Source: Methanobacterium_B sp963825335
Lineage (GTDB): Archaea; Methanobacteriota; Methanobacteria; Methanobacteriales; Methanobacteriaceae
Reading direction: 5' to 3'
DNA: 64,000 bases
Assembly: GCA_963825335.1 (NCBI GenBank)
Contig: CAWGSP010000002.1
Span: 124,001-188,000, forward strand
Positions within the stretch are counted from its first letter, which is position 1. Each line of letters opens with the position of its first letter. Made by a program: the position numbers and the translations under genes. The notes under the pieces are model-generated. The model searched no databases. It was given only the letters and a program-made list of their open reading frames with translations, and was not told where the DNA came from. Below, one piece after another: positions 1 to 9,308 of this stretch.

Positions 1-108
1 AGAAAAACTCAAAAAGATGTTGCAGAAGTTGCTGGTGTTACCGAAGTTACCATACGTAACAGGTACAAAGAAATCAGCGAAGAAATTGAGATGGGTTTAA
101 CTTTATAA
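1..108 (+). CDS. tfb: Transcription initiation factor IIB (TFB), C-terminal end only
   Basis: Only the last 35 codons are in the window, open from base 1 to TAA at 106-108. The visible residues (RKTQKDVAEVAGVTEVTIRN, then RYKEISEEIE) are the end of the second cyclin-like repeat of archaeal TFB, including the helix-turn-helix that contacts the BRE element upstream of TATA boxes. TFB recruits RNA polymerase to TBP-bound promoters. The N-terminal zinc ribbon and first cyclin repeat lie outside the window. The family call rests on this short but characteristic C-terminal motif. Whether it is the main TFB or a paralog cannot be judged from the fragment. Confidence 0.9.
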   Translation, partial: RKTQKDVAEVAGVTEVTIRNRYKEISEEIEMGLTL

Positions 109-560
109 GTTACCCAACTATCTATTTTTTTTAATAAATAACAGTTTTTGAATGATAAATAACTACAAAACAACTCCATCTGCTATTTTTAGATCAGCAA
201 CTGCGTAAAATTAAACTTTTCTAGGACATTTCCACATTGATCAAATTTTAATTTCTACTTGGTCATGAATTGATAATATTTTTACAGTTACATGACTGTT
301 AATTTGCACAAATACCTGCAGACCTTAGAAAATTCTGCATATGTATCATTAGATGGTTCTCTTTTACTCATTTTTACCATTTTTTAATCATTTTGCATTA
401 TTCTAAATATTCTTATCACAAAACTGTTGTGAATACTATTGAGTCATACTATTTTAATTGATAATTTTTTAGCTAGAATTGTTATAGAATAGAAATGGTA
501 GGTGATTATTTTTGAGCGAGAAATGTAATTACACGAAGACTTGAAAATGAAAGTCAGATT
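109..560. other. AT-rich intergenic region
   Basis: About 450 bases after the TFB stop. I see no plausible reading frame or RNA structure, only scattered T runs that could end the TFB transcript. It leads into a decayed esterase gene. Confidence 0.5.
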
Positions 561-1438
561 AATTTTGGAAATTTTACCCCCTTGCGCATAAAATTAATCA
601 ATGTATTCCTAACTTTTTCATGTGCTTTTTTCAACCCTGGTATGATATTAAGAAAGAAAAAAAGAAATTTGCAGATTGTGACGGTAAGAAAATTACCATT
701 ACTGTTTATGAGTCAAAAAATATCAAACAAAATGTGCCTTGCCTTGTCTATTATCACGGTGGTGGCTTCCTCCTGCATGAAGCAAATTCTCATCGTAGAA
801 ATGCCTGTTATTATGCAAGAAATGCAAATTGCAAGATTATTTTCGTACATTATCGTACTGCACCAGAATATCCATTTCCCACACCTGCAGAAGATGTTTA
901 CAGTGCTCTACTATGGGTTCATGAACATGCAGATGAATTAGGGATTAATAAAGATAAAATATCTGTTGGTGGTGATAGTGCAGGCAGTGCTTAGAGCAGC
1001 AGTCACTTTGATGCCAAGAGACCGGAAGGGCCCAGCAATTTGCTTTCAAATGCTAATTTATCCTGTAAACTGATTGTACACAAACCAGTCGCTCAATGAA
1101 AGAATTTTTCTATGCCCTGGTTGGAATGCAGAAATACAAAACAAATGTGGGAATTCTACCTTAAAGACTGTGATAAAGGTATGCTATCAAACGCTTCACC
1201 AATGAGGGTGTTATCATTTTCGAATCTTCCACCTACATTTATCGAAACACAAGAATTTGATTGCTTGCAGGATGATTGCAATAACTATGCCAGTAAACTC
1301 CAAGAAAATAACGTTGAAGTTAGTTTAAAACAACTAAAAGAAACCATTCATGGATTTGATATGGATGGAAGCACAAATTTAAGCAAACAAGGGCTGCTGG
1401 AACGTGTAAATATGCTAAAAATTCATTTCAATGATTGA
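561..1438 (+). pseudogene. Decayed alpha/beta hydrolase (acetyl-esterase/HSL-type lipase)
   Basis: Pieces of one esterase can be followed through changing frames. The cap region (NFGNFTPLRIKLINVF) is in one frame. The HGGG oxyanion motif (YHGGGFL) and nucleophile motif GDSAGSA follow in a second frame that stops at 992-994. A short piece (AAVTLMPRDRKGPAICFQML) returns to the first frame and ends at a TGA. The C-terminal part with EFDCL and the catalytic-His motif TIHGFDM resumes at about 1112. At least three frameshifts plus in-frame stops make a functional product unlikely. Homology to the hormone-sensitive-lipase-like esterases is clear from the order and spacing of the motifs. The true 5' end is not identifiable. 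Confidence 0.85.
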
Positions 1439-1773
1439 TAAAAAGCAACCAATCCTTTTTATTTCACCATGTTCATTACCGACAAGATAACATGCACCTT
1501 TAATGATGCTTGGTTACCATCAAGTATAGAACATGATAGAGATAGTGTGGCAGTATTATCAATTTATTACATATTCTTCTTCTTTTTATCTAAATTGTTG
1601 TTAGATCTCAACTCGAAAATGTTTTATTTACCCTTCAGGTTCAATTGTTCGTGTTGCATATGATCAAAAATAGTTGTTAATTTATTGATTTTTAATGATC
1701 TGTTGGTGAGCTGACTGTTACCTAGATTTAAGGGTGTATACAAAATTCATTATGTTCCCAAAAAGTTTGAGTT
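1439..1773. other. Intergenic region between esterase remnant and membrane protein gene
   Basis: About 335 bases, AT-rich. A 64-codon open frame at 1469-1663 has poor composition (long F/L runs, no ribosome site) and I do not accept it as a gene. T/A runs near 1740-1770 may serve as the transcript end of the reverse-strand gene. Confidence 0.4.
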
Positions 1774-2154
1774 TTATTCATGTTCATCGATCCACTTCTT
1801 TATCTCATCAACCTGGTTTGCTATATGAGTTAAGGCTTCATGATCAGCGTCTGCTTTAGCCTGTCTGAGAACATCTCCTTTAACTTGTGTCCTTTGGAGA
1901 GCTGGAAGTGCCCATAATTGTATCCACGTGCTTGAAAGTATTAGAACTATTGCAGCAACCCATGCAGGAGCTTTCAATGCCAATAACGGAATAATTAATG
2001 CGACATCAAAAAATATTATTGAACCTAAAACATGGCTTGCGATCCATTCTAAAACAACATCATTAATTCGTGTTAATTTATTCTGTTCCTTTCTACATTC
2101 CTCTATAACAATATTTGGATGTTTAACATGTTTATTTTCTTTTAACTCTGCCAT
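1774..2154 (-). CDS. Small membrane protein with two transmembrane helices
   Basis: 126 residues. The N-terminus is charged and hydrophilic (about 1-38). Two hydrophobic helices follow at roughly 39-61 and 64-86, separated by a very short turn (KAPAW). The tail is charged and probably helical, ending QVDEIKKWIDEHE. The arrangement, two closely spaced helices followed by a soluble coil containing D/E-rich repeats, resembles DUF1003-type and low-affinity-iron-permease-like small membrane proteins, but I see no diagnostic motif, so the function stays open. A perfect palindrome about 30 bases upstream of the start (2183-2198) may be its operator. The gene stands alone. Confidence 0.75.
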   Translation of the reverse strand: MAELKENKHVKHPNIVIEECRKEQNKLTRINDVVLEWIASHVLGSIIFFDVALIIPLLALKAPAWVAAIVLILSSTWIQLWALPALQRTQVKGDVLRQAKADADHEALTHIANQVDEIKKWIDEHE

Positions 2155-2182
2155 AATACGTGCTCCAATACTTATATTAAAT

Positions 2183-2198
2183 ATTTACAATTGTAAAT
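2183..2198. promoter_or_regulatory. 16-bp perfect palindrome upstream of the small membrane protein
   Basis: ATTTACAATTGTAAAT is a perfect inverted repeat ending about 29 bases before the reverse-strand start codon at 2154, close to where a promoter or operator is expected. A further ACAATTG follows directly, so half-sites are iterated. A related TACAAT/ATTGTA dyad lies just upstream of the reverse-strand gene starting at 27809. Confidence 0.4.
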
Positions 2199-3260
2199 AC
2201 AATTGCCATTTTAAAACTAATATATTATAATCTATTATAAATCAACATCAGCTTCGTGTAACTCAATTCCATAATCATTTCAAGTTTTTTTTAGTTGCAT
2301 TTTCCCTTCTTTTATTCGTATAAATTCATTTTGAAAATCTTATTAGTACTCCTCATGAACTGTCATGATACCCTTTTCCAAAGTCTTTTTGAACCACTGC
2401 CTCGATATGTTTATCTACTAAATTGTATAATTTATCATCGATATTTTTGGATAGCCATCTATATTCATAAAAGATTCCAGTGTAATTGAACACATATGTT
2501 ACACTATTGACTCGGTGCAGTAACCTTTAGATACAAAATACCATGGATGATGGCTTATGAACCTTTAATCGGATAATTGGATCATAAATTTATCAGTGTA
2601 TTTAGAATATTGTGAATAGACTATGAAATTGATGAATAGACCCATTTACAATCGTATAGCAGTTAATGATTATATTGTTAATTGCAACAAAGTTTAAACA
2701 AAACTGACAACAATCATATGAAGGCTAGTATTTTACATTAAAATTTACCATTTACCTCAAACTGGTTTAAAACTCGTACCTTCTTTGAAATTATTTCAAA
2801 CTATTTCCCATAATACTATAAAATATGTTATATTAATAAACCTGATTGATTCATCTTCATCCTATTTTTTCAATATTTCAATATTTAATAGACACGCAAG
2901 CACTTGAAAAAAAATGGTCAGGTTAAAAGAATCCCCATAGTAAATATTTGGTGATCTATAGTCCATTAACTGCTAATAACGATTCACTTCCTGTGAATTA
3001 AGAAATAAATCAATAATTGTTCACTCTCTAGTATCATGTCACGACCAATACAGATGGATAATCTTTTTAAAGATTAAAACAATCTGGAAGTTCTGTATGG
3101 ACGATCCAATTTATTTGACCATATAAAATACCAACAACATTATCGATGCTTTAAAAAAAGAATGTTAATTTTCAATGAACTGATTGGATAGCATGAAAGT
3201 TACTTGAGAAAAATTAATGTGGAAGATCGGATAATATTATAATGGTAGGATGGTGATGAA
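2199..3260. other. Long AT-rich intergenic region
   Basis: Roughly 1.06 kb without a convincing gene. The open frame at 2295-2489 has no ribosome site and unlikely composition. No hairpin with a T tract, tRNA or repeat array stands out. It may contain decayed sequence that I cannot identify. Confidence 0.4.
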
Positions 3261-3521
3261 ATGAAAATGGACAATGAAAATATTAACGGTAATCAGTTAT
3301 TAGAATTAATAAGAAATACTAGAAAAGCATTCCACAGCAAAGCACGTTTTCCAAATGCCATACTAATACATCCCGGTTATTATGCTGTTTTGAAGGATGT
3401 GATTGATACCGAGAAAATTTCTGATCAAAAAAAAATATTCGATCTTGAAATATTCATTACAGAAGATACTCCATCATTTCAGATGATACGAATATACGAT
3501 ACTCATGAATGTTCAATATAA
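3261..3521 (+). CDS. Hypothetical 86-residue protein
   Basis: ATG start 5-7 bases after GGTGATG, an acceptable ribosome site. The predicted protein (starts MKMDNENINGNQLLELIRNT) is soluble, with an N-terminal helix followed by alternating strands (AILIHPGYYAVL, IFDLEIFITED, FQMIRIYD), consistent with a small alpha/beta fold. No cysteine pairs, signal peptide or catalytic motif can be recognised. It sits alone between two long intergenic stretches. Codon use fits the neighbours. It is probably a real gene, but its function is unknown. Confidence 0.6.
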   Translation: MKMDNENINGNQLLELIRNTRKAFHSKARFPNAILIHPGYYAVLKDVIDTEKISDQKKIFDLEIFITEDTPSFQMIRIYDTHECSI

Positions 3522-4128
3522 TTAATTAAATTTTTTTCACATTTAAATAAACTATTTTTTAATCTATATAATATTAAAACCAATAAGTTAATCCACCCAA
3601 ATACTCTTATTTTCAAATAAAATTTTGTTAAAATGGTGATCGATTAATAAAACATGTTCATTACCTGTTTTTATCTAAAATATTCACTATAAGAATGTTT
3701 TAAAATATATAAAATATATTTACCAACAGCAGTGTTAAGATTGTTTAAATCTTAATTTGAATCGTTTATATTTATTAGTTCACTATTTAACCCCCATCCC
3801 CATTATTAAACTTATTTTAATTAAGTAATACTGTCTGAACAAAATATAGGCGTAACAAAGAGTATCGCAATTCGATATGTTTGGTGGGTATTTTGCCGAA
3901 TGGAGTTTAAAATGGTCTGATTATCTAAAAATATAAGCCCAAAAACCTCCTAGAATATCAGACAATATAAAACCGTTAGATTGGTCTGTAAATTAAAAAA
4001 GAAAGGCAGAGCTAGTCTTTTTTTTAATTTTTAACCATAACATTTATAAGTGATCTGGAGTAACTAAGTCATAGTTCAAAATTCCATCAAATATTTTATT
4101 TGGTCATTTTGAACATGGAGGCGGTATA
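3522..4128. other. Upstream region of the first pseudomurein-binding gene
   Basis: About 600 bases. It contains a C-rich tract (CCCCCATCCCC, 3791-3801), an AAAAAAGA/TCTTTTTT inverted pair ending in eight T at about 4015-4024 (possible terminator), a TATA box TTTATAAG at 4043-4050 and a 5' leader of roughly 55-60 nt. The same order (T run, TATA box, leader, GGAGGCGGT, ATT) occurs at 13490-13609 before the paralogous gene. Confidence 0.5.
4043..4050 (+). promoter_or_regulatory. TATA box of the first pseudomurein-binding transglutaminase-like gene
   Basis: TTTATAAG preceded by the purine-rich/AC-containing stretch AACCATAACA. At a normal archaeal distance transcription would begin near 4072, giving a leader of about 57 nt before the proposed ATT start. 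Confidence 0.5.
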
Positions 4129-5346
4129 ATTAAGCGAAAAATATTTTTATCTGTGCTTATTTTATTCAGTATAGCACTGATAATTAATACAAATTCTAGT
4201 AGTGCAACAGCCGTGAATCCAATTTTAAACAATAGTATTCAGGCTAATTCTACAGAAAATGTGGGTGTAAATTCTAGTACATCCAATTTGACTACATCTA
4301 ATGTCAAAAATTCTGAAGATTCCATAACAAACACCACACAAGCAACACCAACCACAACAAACACAGCAATAAACACAAGCAACACCACACAAGCAACACC
4401 AACCACAACAAACACAGCAATAAACACAAGCAACACCACACAAGCAACACCAACCACAACAAACACACCAGTAAACACAACCAATGCCGTAGTAAACACA
4501 ACTACAACCAAATCAACAGTAAACACAACTACACAAGTAAATAACAGTACAGAAGCAGCAGGAGCTCCAATTCTTGTGAATAACATGACTGTGGCTCAAT
4601 TAAAAACTGGACTGGCTTATGCACAAGCATATTTCAATTTACACCATAGTCTACCACCATACGTCGTTGTTGGAAGTAGACATATTGCAACAGCTACATT
4701 TGAGAAAAATTTAGCAACTCAAGGATTAAAAATAAATACTACGATAGTCAATGGTTTAACAGTGGCTGAATTGAAGGATGGACTCGCAAGAGTACAAGCA
4801 TTTTTCAATAAAAACGGTAGATTACCAAACTATGTAAGTTTTGGTACCAGACATATTGCAATAGCAACATTTGAGAAAAACCTTGCAACTCAAAAATTAA
4901 AAATAAACACTACCAAAGCAGTTACCAAAAAAATAACACCAAACACCAGTTCAGTAGCAGCATTAGCAGCATCACTCAAGGGAAGTACTCCATACAGTAC
5001 AGCAGTGAACATATACAACTGGGTCAAAGCTAACATTAACTACGCATTCTACTACGATTCCAAATACGGAGCAGCAGGAACACTTACACACAGATTAGGT
5101 AACTGTTGTGATATGGCTAATCTTTTAGTTGCCCTAGGAAGAGATGATGGAATACAGTCCAGATACGAGCATGGATACTGTCACTTTTCAAGTGGATGGT
5201 ACGGACATGTATGGGCACAATTCTATGTAAATGGTAAATGGTTAATAGCAGATGCAACAAGTTACAGTAACTCACTAGGAGTCGTTAAAAACTGGAACAC
5301 AGCTACATACACATTAGAAGGTATCTACACAACACTACCATTCTAA
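4129..5346 (+). CDS. Secreted pseudomurein-binding transglutaminase-like protein (pseudomurein endoisopeptidase type)
   Basis: Signal peptide at residues 1-25, then a T/N-rich linker (about 40-145) containing three copies of a 17-residue repeat. Two pseudomurein-binding repeats follow (about 150-205 and 208-262; each has LTVAEL or MTVAQL, LPxYV, GxRHIAxATFEKNLATQ). The C-terminal domain is transglutaminase-like, with Cys326 in GNCC, His360 in GHVW and Asp375 in ADAT, the Cys-His-Asp triad of phage pseudomurein endopeptidases PeiW and PeiP. It probably cleaves or remodels the cell-wall peptide outside the cell. Start: no ATG precedes the signal peptide. GGAGGCGGT lies 4117-4125 and the in-frame codon at the right distance is ATT at 4129. 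The first GTG (4153) would be 31 bases from the ribosome site and would shorten the signal peptide. A PepSY-like gene follows after 18 bases. Confidence 0.9.
   Translation: MKRKIFLSVLILFSIALIINTNSSSATAVNPILNNSIQANSTENVGVNSSTSNLTTSNVKNSEDSITNTTQATPTTTNTAINTSNTTQATPTTTNTAINTSNTTQATPTTTNTPVNTTNAVVNTTTTKSTVNTTTQVNNSTEAAGAPILVNNMTVAQLKTGLAYAQAYFNLHHSLPPYVVVGSRHIATATFEKNLATQGLKINTTIVNGLTVAELKDGLARVQAFFNKNGRLPNYVSFGTRHIAIATFEKNLATQKLKINTTKAVTKKITPNTSSVAALAASLKGSTPYSTAVNIYNWVKANINYAFYYDSKYGAAGTLTHRLGNCCDMANLLVALGRDDGIQSRYEHGYCHFSSGWYGHVWAQFYVNGKWLIADATSYSNSLGVVKNWNTATYTLEGIYTTLPF
4330..4482 (+). repeat. Three tandem 51-bp repeats inside the T/N-rich linker
   Basis: Units begin at 4330, 4381 and 4432. 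The first two are identical and the third diverges in its last 20 bases. Each encodes 17 residues rich in Thr, Asn and Ala (NTTQATPTTTNTAINTS). The repeat changes linker length between signal peptide and wall-binding repeats and is a natural site for copy-number variation. Confidence 0.9.
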
Positions 5347-5364
5347 ATAAAGGAGATAAAAAAA

Positions 5365-5793
5365 ATGTTAAAAAAATCCATAGCAACTATTATTATAGTA
5401 GTTGCTATAATGGGAATAGCGTTTGCTGCATACAGTAGTGCAAATACCAAAAATCCTGGTAAGAATTCCACAAGTCCAAACAACACAACAACGGTAGCTA
5501 CTAACCTTACAGGTAACAACAACAACAACAACAACACTACCAGCGGCAACGTCAACAGCAAGACTACAACTAATACAAATGTGCAGACTGAAATATCTGC
5601 AGCTGATGCTCAGAAAATAGCCAGCACTTATATTGAAGTGTCTAATGCTACAGCTGGAACACCAGAATTAGTAAATCAAAGTGGTAGACTCGTATATATC
5701 GTACCAGTCGTTAGCAATGGATCTAACGTTGGTGAAATAGATATAGATGCACAAACGGGACAAAACTTAGGAGGGGCTGGAGGAGCACCTTAA
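5365..5793 (+). CDS. Secreted or lipid-free anchored PepSY-like protein
   Basis: 142 residues. An N-terminal membrane segment or signal peptide (about 5-24) is followed by an Asn/Thr-rich linker with a run of seven Asn (about 30-75), then a small domain (about 78-135) beginning AADAQKIAS and ending GEIDIDAQTGQ. The AxxAxxIA...GxxxIDAxTG pattern is that of PepSY domains, which are found near secreted peptidases and are proposed to inhibit or modulate them. GGAG lies 12 bases before the ATG, and the gene starts 18 bases after the transglutaminase-like gene, so the two are probably one operon. A role in holding the wall enzyme in check is an inference. Confidence 0.75.
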   Translation: MLKKSIATIIIVVAIMGIAFAAYSSANTKNPGKNSTSPNNTTTVATNLTGNNNNNNNTTSGNVNSKTTTNTNVQTEISAADAQKIASTYIEVSNATAGTPELVNQSGRLVYIVPVVSNGSNVGEIDIDAQTGQNLGGAGGAP

Positions 5794-6152
5794 ATGCACC
5801 TTTCCTTCAATAATTTTTTTTAAAATCTCAAAATAGAATTTTAATTAAAGTTTTTTATTTTTTTTAAACGAATTTTTTTTTTAATGAAAAAATTTGGTCT
5901 TTGATCATAAAATCAATTTCTTATAATACAAAGCACAGATCTGATAAACTATTATTACATATCGCAGTTTAAATTATGTCTCATGTGTATGTACGATCCT
6001 TCACATTAGAGATCACGATACAAATGCAATAATTGGAGTACTACGACCCATTACAATATATTATTTTGATATGGTGTCGGTTTAATCAACACTTACTCTG
6101 ATAAAAGACGTAGCTCATCACATTTGGAATGTGAATAAATATAATTATTAAA
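5794..6152. other. Convergent intergenic region
   Basis: About 360 bases with T runs at roughly 5813-5822, 5854-5866 and 5873-5882 that suit archaeal oligo-T termination of the upstream operon. Nothing else recognisable. Confidence 0.5.
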
Positions 6153-6572
6153 TTATATCTTCTTTAGACTGTCTACTTCTGTGATCACCGATCTAAATTC
6201 TGTTCTAAATTTTTCAATCAGAATTTTGGATTCTTCCAATTTGTTTTCAACATCTATTTGATCTGTTTCGATGGCAATGGTTACATACTCATAATTGGCA
6301 GCCACAGCTTCTTGTAGTGTAATGAGAGCATGTAATATTTTATTTTGAAGAGAAACACATTCTGATGGGGGGTTTAGTTTTTCGTATGCAAAGAATAGTT
6401 CATCAACACTGACTCTCAACATGTCTATTCTTTTATGTATTTGATTATCTCCGATCTTAACGCCATTTTTTTCATAGTCAAATATCCCTCGAATTGACAG
6501 TGCTTCTTGACCGGTTTTGTTTAAAATAATTTTAGTACGCTTTAAAAATTGTCGCTTTGTCATTCCAAACAT
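6153..6572 (-). CDS. Hypothetical helical protein
   Basis: 139 residues from the ATG at 6572, which follows AGGAG with a 10-base gap. A longer reading from TTG at 6617 would place this ribosome site inside the gene, so the shorter start is preferred. The protein is soluble and mostly alpha-helical. It begins MFGMTKRQFLKRTKIIL and has a long C-terminal heptad-like stretch (VENKLEESKILIEKFRTEF) that could form a coiled coil. No enzymatic motif was found. The function is unknown. Confidence 0.6.
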   Translation of the reverse strand: MFGMTKRQFLKRTKIILNKTGQEALSIRGIFDYEKNGVKIGDNQIHKRIDMLRVSVDELFFAYEKLNPPSECVSLQNKILHALITLQEAVAANYEYVTIAIETDQIDVENKLEESKILIEKFRTEFRSVITEVDSLKKI

Positions 6573-6755
6573 AGATAAACATCTCCTGTAGATGATGTCC
6601 CAATAAAGATCGTGCAATAATAAAAAAGTAAATTTTATCTAAAGATTCAGTTTTTCGAATGATGTCTCCATAATTCTCAAAAACAAATTTGATTTTGATG
6701 ATTCATAAAACGATTCATCTTGTTTTGCATGGATTAAAAAAAATAAGTAATGGTT

Positions 6756-7196
6756 TCATTCAATTTTTACATTGAATCTTTCATCAACCTCTAATTTAGG
6801 TATGGTAACACTCAACATGCCATTTTCAAATGTTGCTTTTGTTTCGAATGGAATAACTTTTTTGGGAAGTTTTATGTCTCTTCGGAGAACGCCAACTTTT
6901 TTGTCTTTTAAAGTTACGTATGCTCCTTGAATATCTTCTTCTGTGTTGAACTTGGCCTCAAGTTTAAGATATTTTTCGGTGGTATCCAATTTTATGTCTT
7001 CCTTTTTAATACCCGGCAGTGCAATATGGACTATTATAGCTTCATCTGTTTCTATAATGTCTCTGCCTGGAACGAATGTGTAATCAATAATTTTCGTTTC
7101 AATATCACTTCTCATTCCTTCTAAGTTAGCAGCAGTATCATCCATCATCTTTTGTATGAAATCTTTCATTTCTACAACGTGATCTCTTTTTTTCAT
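6756..7196 (-). CDS. Small heat-shock protein, Hsp20/alpha-crystallin family
   Basis: 146 residues. Residues about 1-45 form the variable N-terminal arm. The alpha-crystallin domain spans about 46-140 and includes IVHIALPGIKKEDIKL, the VLRRDIKLPKKV segment and the closing FENGMLSVTIPK signature (the A-x-x-x-N-G-h-L motif of the family, here ATFENGML). Such proteins form oligomers that hold unfolding proteins. The C-terminal I/V-x-I/V anchor is seen as FNVKIE. AAGGTGGT precedes the ATG by a few bases. It stands apart from the second Hsp20-type gene at 23834, which has a quite different N-terminus. Confidence 0.93.
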   Translation of the reverse strand: MKKRDHVVEMKDFIQKMMDDTAANLEGMRSDIETKIIDYTFVPGRDIIETDEAIIVHIALPGIKKEDIKLDTTEKYLKLEAKFNTEEDIQGAYVTLKDKKVGVLRRDIKLPKKVIPFETKATFENGMLSVTIPKLEVDERFNVKIE

Positions 7197-7341
7197 TTTA
7201 CCACCTTTACAGTTTTTTTTGAGCTATGATAAGCCTTACATTATATATTGTAATTCTAAACTATTAGTTTTTACTATTATTCAAAATAAATTATGGAGTT
7301 ATGTTAATTGATAACTGAAAAAAATTCTCGGTATATTCCCA

Positions 7342-9066
7342 TTAATCTCTTCTTAATATGTTGATTATGAGAATGACAGCAAGAATAACTGCTACAACAA
7401 ACACTATAAACCCTATTGTAGAAAAACCTACTTTAGGAAGGGTTATTCCCCTGCCGGACTGGAGTAAAGCCGATCCAACGATTAAGGCCGCGATCAATAA
7501 TACGATAGAAACCCTGTCAACAATTGTTTCTAATTTTCCAGAAAATTCGTCCAGACTTTCCAGCTCTAAATCTATGCCTATTTCTCCTTTTTTCGCTTTA
7601 AGAAGAGTTTGACTAATTGTTCTGGGTAAATCTTTACCAAGGTGTTGTAATTCAAAAAGATACTGTGTTTTGTAGTTTAATATGTTCATTGGATTCAATC
7701 GATCAGACAGCAGCTTCTGGATCAATGGTTCTATTACCTTGAGAGTGTTGAAATTAGGGTCTAACTCACCACCAATATCTTCTAATATACTTAAAACTTT
7801 TCCGAGTAAAATAAAATCCTTGGGGAGTTTAATTTGATATTTCTCCATGATATCTGGTGTGGAAAATTCGTTTATAAATCCTCCTAAATTTTTGATCTCC
7901 GTGCCGTAATATTCGTCTAAAATATCCATTAAATCATATTTCAGGCTTTTAATGTCTGCACTATCATCGATAATTTCCATGTAGAGCAACTGGTTTATTA
8001 TCCCGTTTAGATCGTAATCATAGATATACACGAACAGTTCAGCTAGGGTTGCCACGAAATCCATGTCTAAATGGCCCATGATTCCAAAATCAATAAAGCA
8101 TAATGTATTATTATCTTTCACCAAGATATTCCCTGGGTGTGGGTCGCCATGAAAAAAACCATACTTAAATATCTGTTCGAAGTAACATCTTGCCCCTAAT
8201 TCTGCTATTGTTTTTCCGTCAGCTTGTATTGTTGACTCTGGAACATCGGTAATTTTGATACCGTCTATATATTCCATTGTAAGAATCTTCATTGTTGAGT
8301 AGTTTTCATAATACACAGGTACCTTTATTTTAGGATTATCCTTGAAAATTGATCGAAATTTTTGCATGTTTCGGGCTTCTAATCCAAAGTCAAGTTCTTT
8401 TACTATTGCCCTTTGAAATTCGTCAATAACATCGGAAATATTATAATATTCAAGACCGGAGATTCTTCTCTCTAATAAACCACCCAGATAACGCATGATT
8501 GTTATATCTTTTTTGATCTGTTCTATGATCTCGGGCCTTTGGACTTTAACCGCCACAATAGTCCCATCTTTGAGCTTAGCTCGATGTACTTGTGCAATTG
8601 AAGCTGTAGCAATTGGATCTTCGTTAAATTCTAAAAATATGGCGTATAATGGACTGTTTAATTCTTCTTCTATCACTCTTTTGATCGATTCAAATGGAAC
8701 TGGCGGTACATGATCCTGTAATTTAGCAAGTTCATTGGCAATATCCTCACCCACTATATCTGGACGTGTGCTCAATATCTGTCCAAATTTAATAAATGTG
8801 GTTCCTAACTCTTCAAAAACAAGCAGTATTCTTTCGGGAGCAGATGCTCCCAACTCTTTAATTAAATTTTTTGAATGAAAAACGCGTCCAAAAAGATTTT
8901 TTAAACGTGTGCGTTTTATGATATCTATAAATTCATATTTAGCTAATATTGCAATTATTTCTTCTAATCTTCCAAAATCGGGTTTTTTAGGATCGAACTG
9001 TCTAAAGTTCATTATATTATATATAATACTCAAATCATTTAAATTTTTTATTAAACCATATTTCAA
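7342..9066 (-). CDS. ABC1/UbiB-family atypical kinase with C-terminal membrane anchor
   Basis: 574 residues, start TTG at 9066 after GTGATG. The family hallmarks are in order: the KxGQ motif (FIKFGQILSTRPD, about 93-105), the Ala-rich nucleotide loop plus QVHRAKL (about 152-165), the VAVKVQRP lysine, HGDPHPGNILV catalytic loop (about 306-316) and FIDFGIMG metal site. Two hydrophobic helices at about 517-537 and 546-570 anchor the C-terminus in the membrane, as in typical UbiB/AarF proteins. UbiB-type proteins support isoprenoid lipid metabolism, but methanogens of this group lack quinones, so the substrate here is unknown. No clear operon partner; the DUF4013 gene lies upstream on the same strand, 240 bases away. 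Confidence 0.92.
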   Translation of the reverse strand: MKYGLIKNLNDLSIIYNIMNFRQFDPKKPDFGRLEEIIAILAKYEFIDIIKRTRLKNLFGRVFHSKNLIKELGASAPERILLVFEELGTTFIKFGQILSTRPDIVGEDIANELAKLQDHVPPVPFESIKRVIEEELNSPLYAIFLEFNEDPIATASIAQVHRAKLKDGTIVAVKVQRPEIIEQIKKDITIMRYLGGLLERRISGLEYYNISDVIDEFQRAIVKELDFGLEARNMQKFRSIFKDNPKIKVPVYYENYSTMKILTMEYIDGIKITDVPESTIQADGKTIAELGARCYFEQIFKYGFFHGDPHPGNILVKDNNTLCFIDFGIMGHLDMDFVATLAELFVYIYDYDLNGIINQLLYMEIIDDSADIKSLKYDLMDILDEYYGTEIKNLGGFINEFSTPDIMEKYQIKLPKDFILLGKVLSILEDIGGELDPNFNTLKVIEPLIQKLLSDRLNPMNILNYKTQYLFELQHLGKDLPRTISQTLLKAKKGEIGIDLELESLDEFSGKLETIVDRVSIVLLIAALIVGSALLQSGRGITLPKVGFSTIGFIVFVVAVILAVILIINILRRD

Positions 9067-9308
9067 TTTACATCACTGAAATTACCTCAAAGATCCTGGA
9101 AAATGTGCCAAATATTATTTGAATACCTGGTAATTAATTTGATCGCGACCCTTAATTCGTGTTAAAAATGGATATTACACTTATCACACGAAGTATCTCA
9201 TTAGATATCCTCTAAAAATAATTAAATTTGAATATTTTCTTTTATTGTTTGATTAGTGATTCTCTTTAACCCAGTTTTATGATTTACAAAAATCGTTTAG
9301 ACTTTTTT

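Noticed and set aside
1469..1663. 64-codon open frame on the plus strand
   Set aside because: No ribosome site, phenylalanine/leucine runs and no protein-like pattern; it lies between a pseudogene and a reverse-strand gene.
2295..2489. 64-codon open frame on the plus strand
   Set aside because: Low-complexity hydrophobic translation without start signals; chance frame in AT-rich DNA.
3791..3801. C-rich tract CCCCCATCCCC as a second anti-Shine-Dalgarno RNA
   Set aside because: No flanking stems or T tract, and no complementary G-rich ribosome site in the window.
4153..4155. GTG 4153 as start of the first pseudomurein-binding gene
   Set aside because: It is 31 bases from the only ribosome site and would remove the basic N-terminal part of the signal peptide.
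4225..4586. Reverse-strand Cys/Val/Leu-rich open frames opposite the T/N-rich linker
   Set aside because: They are antisense shadows of the ACA/ACC/AAC-rich coding repeats.
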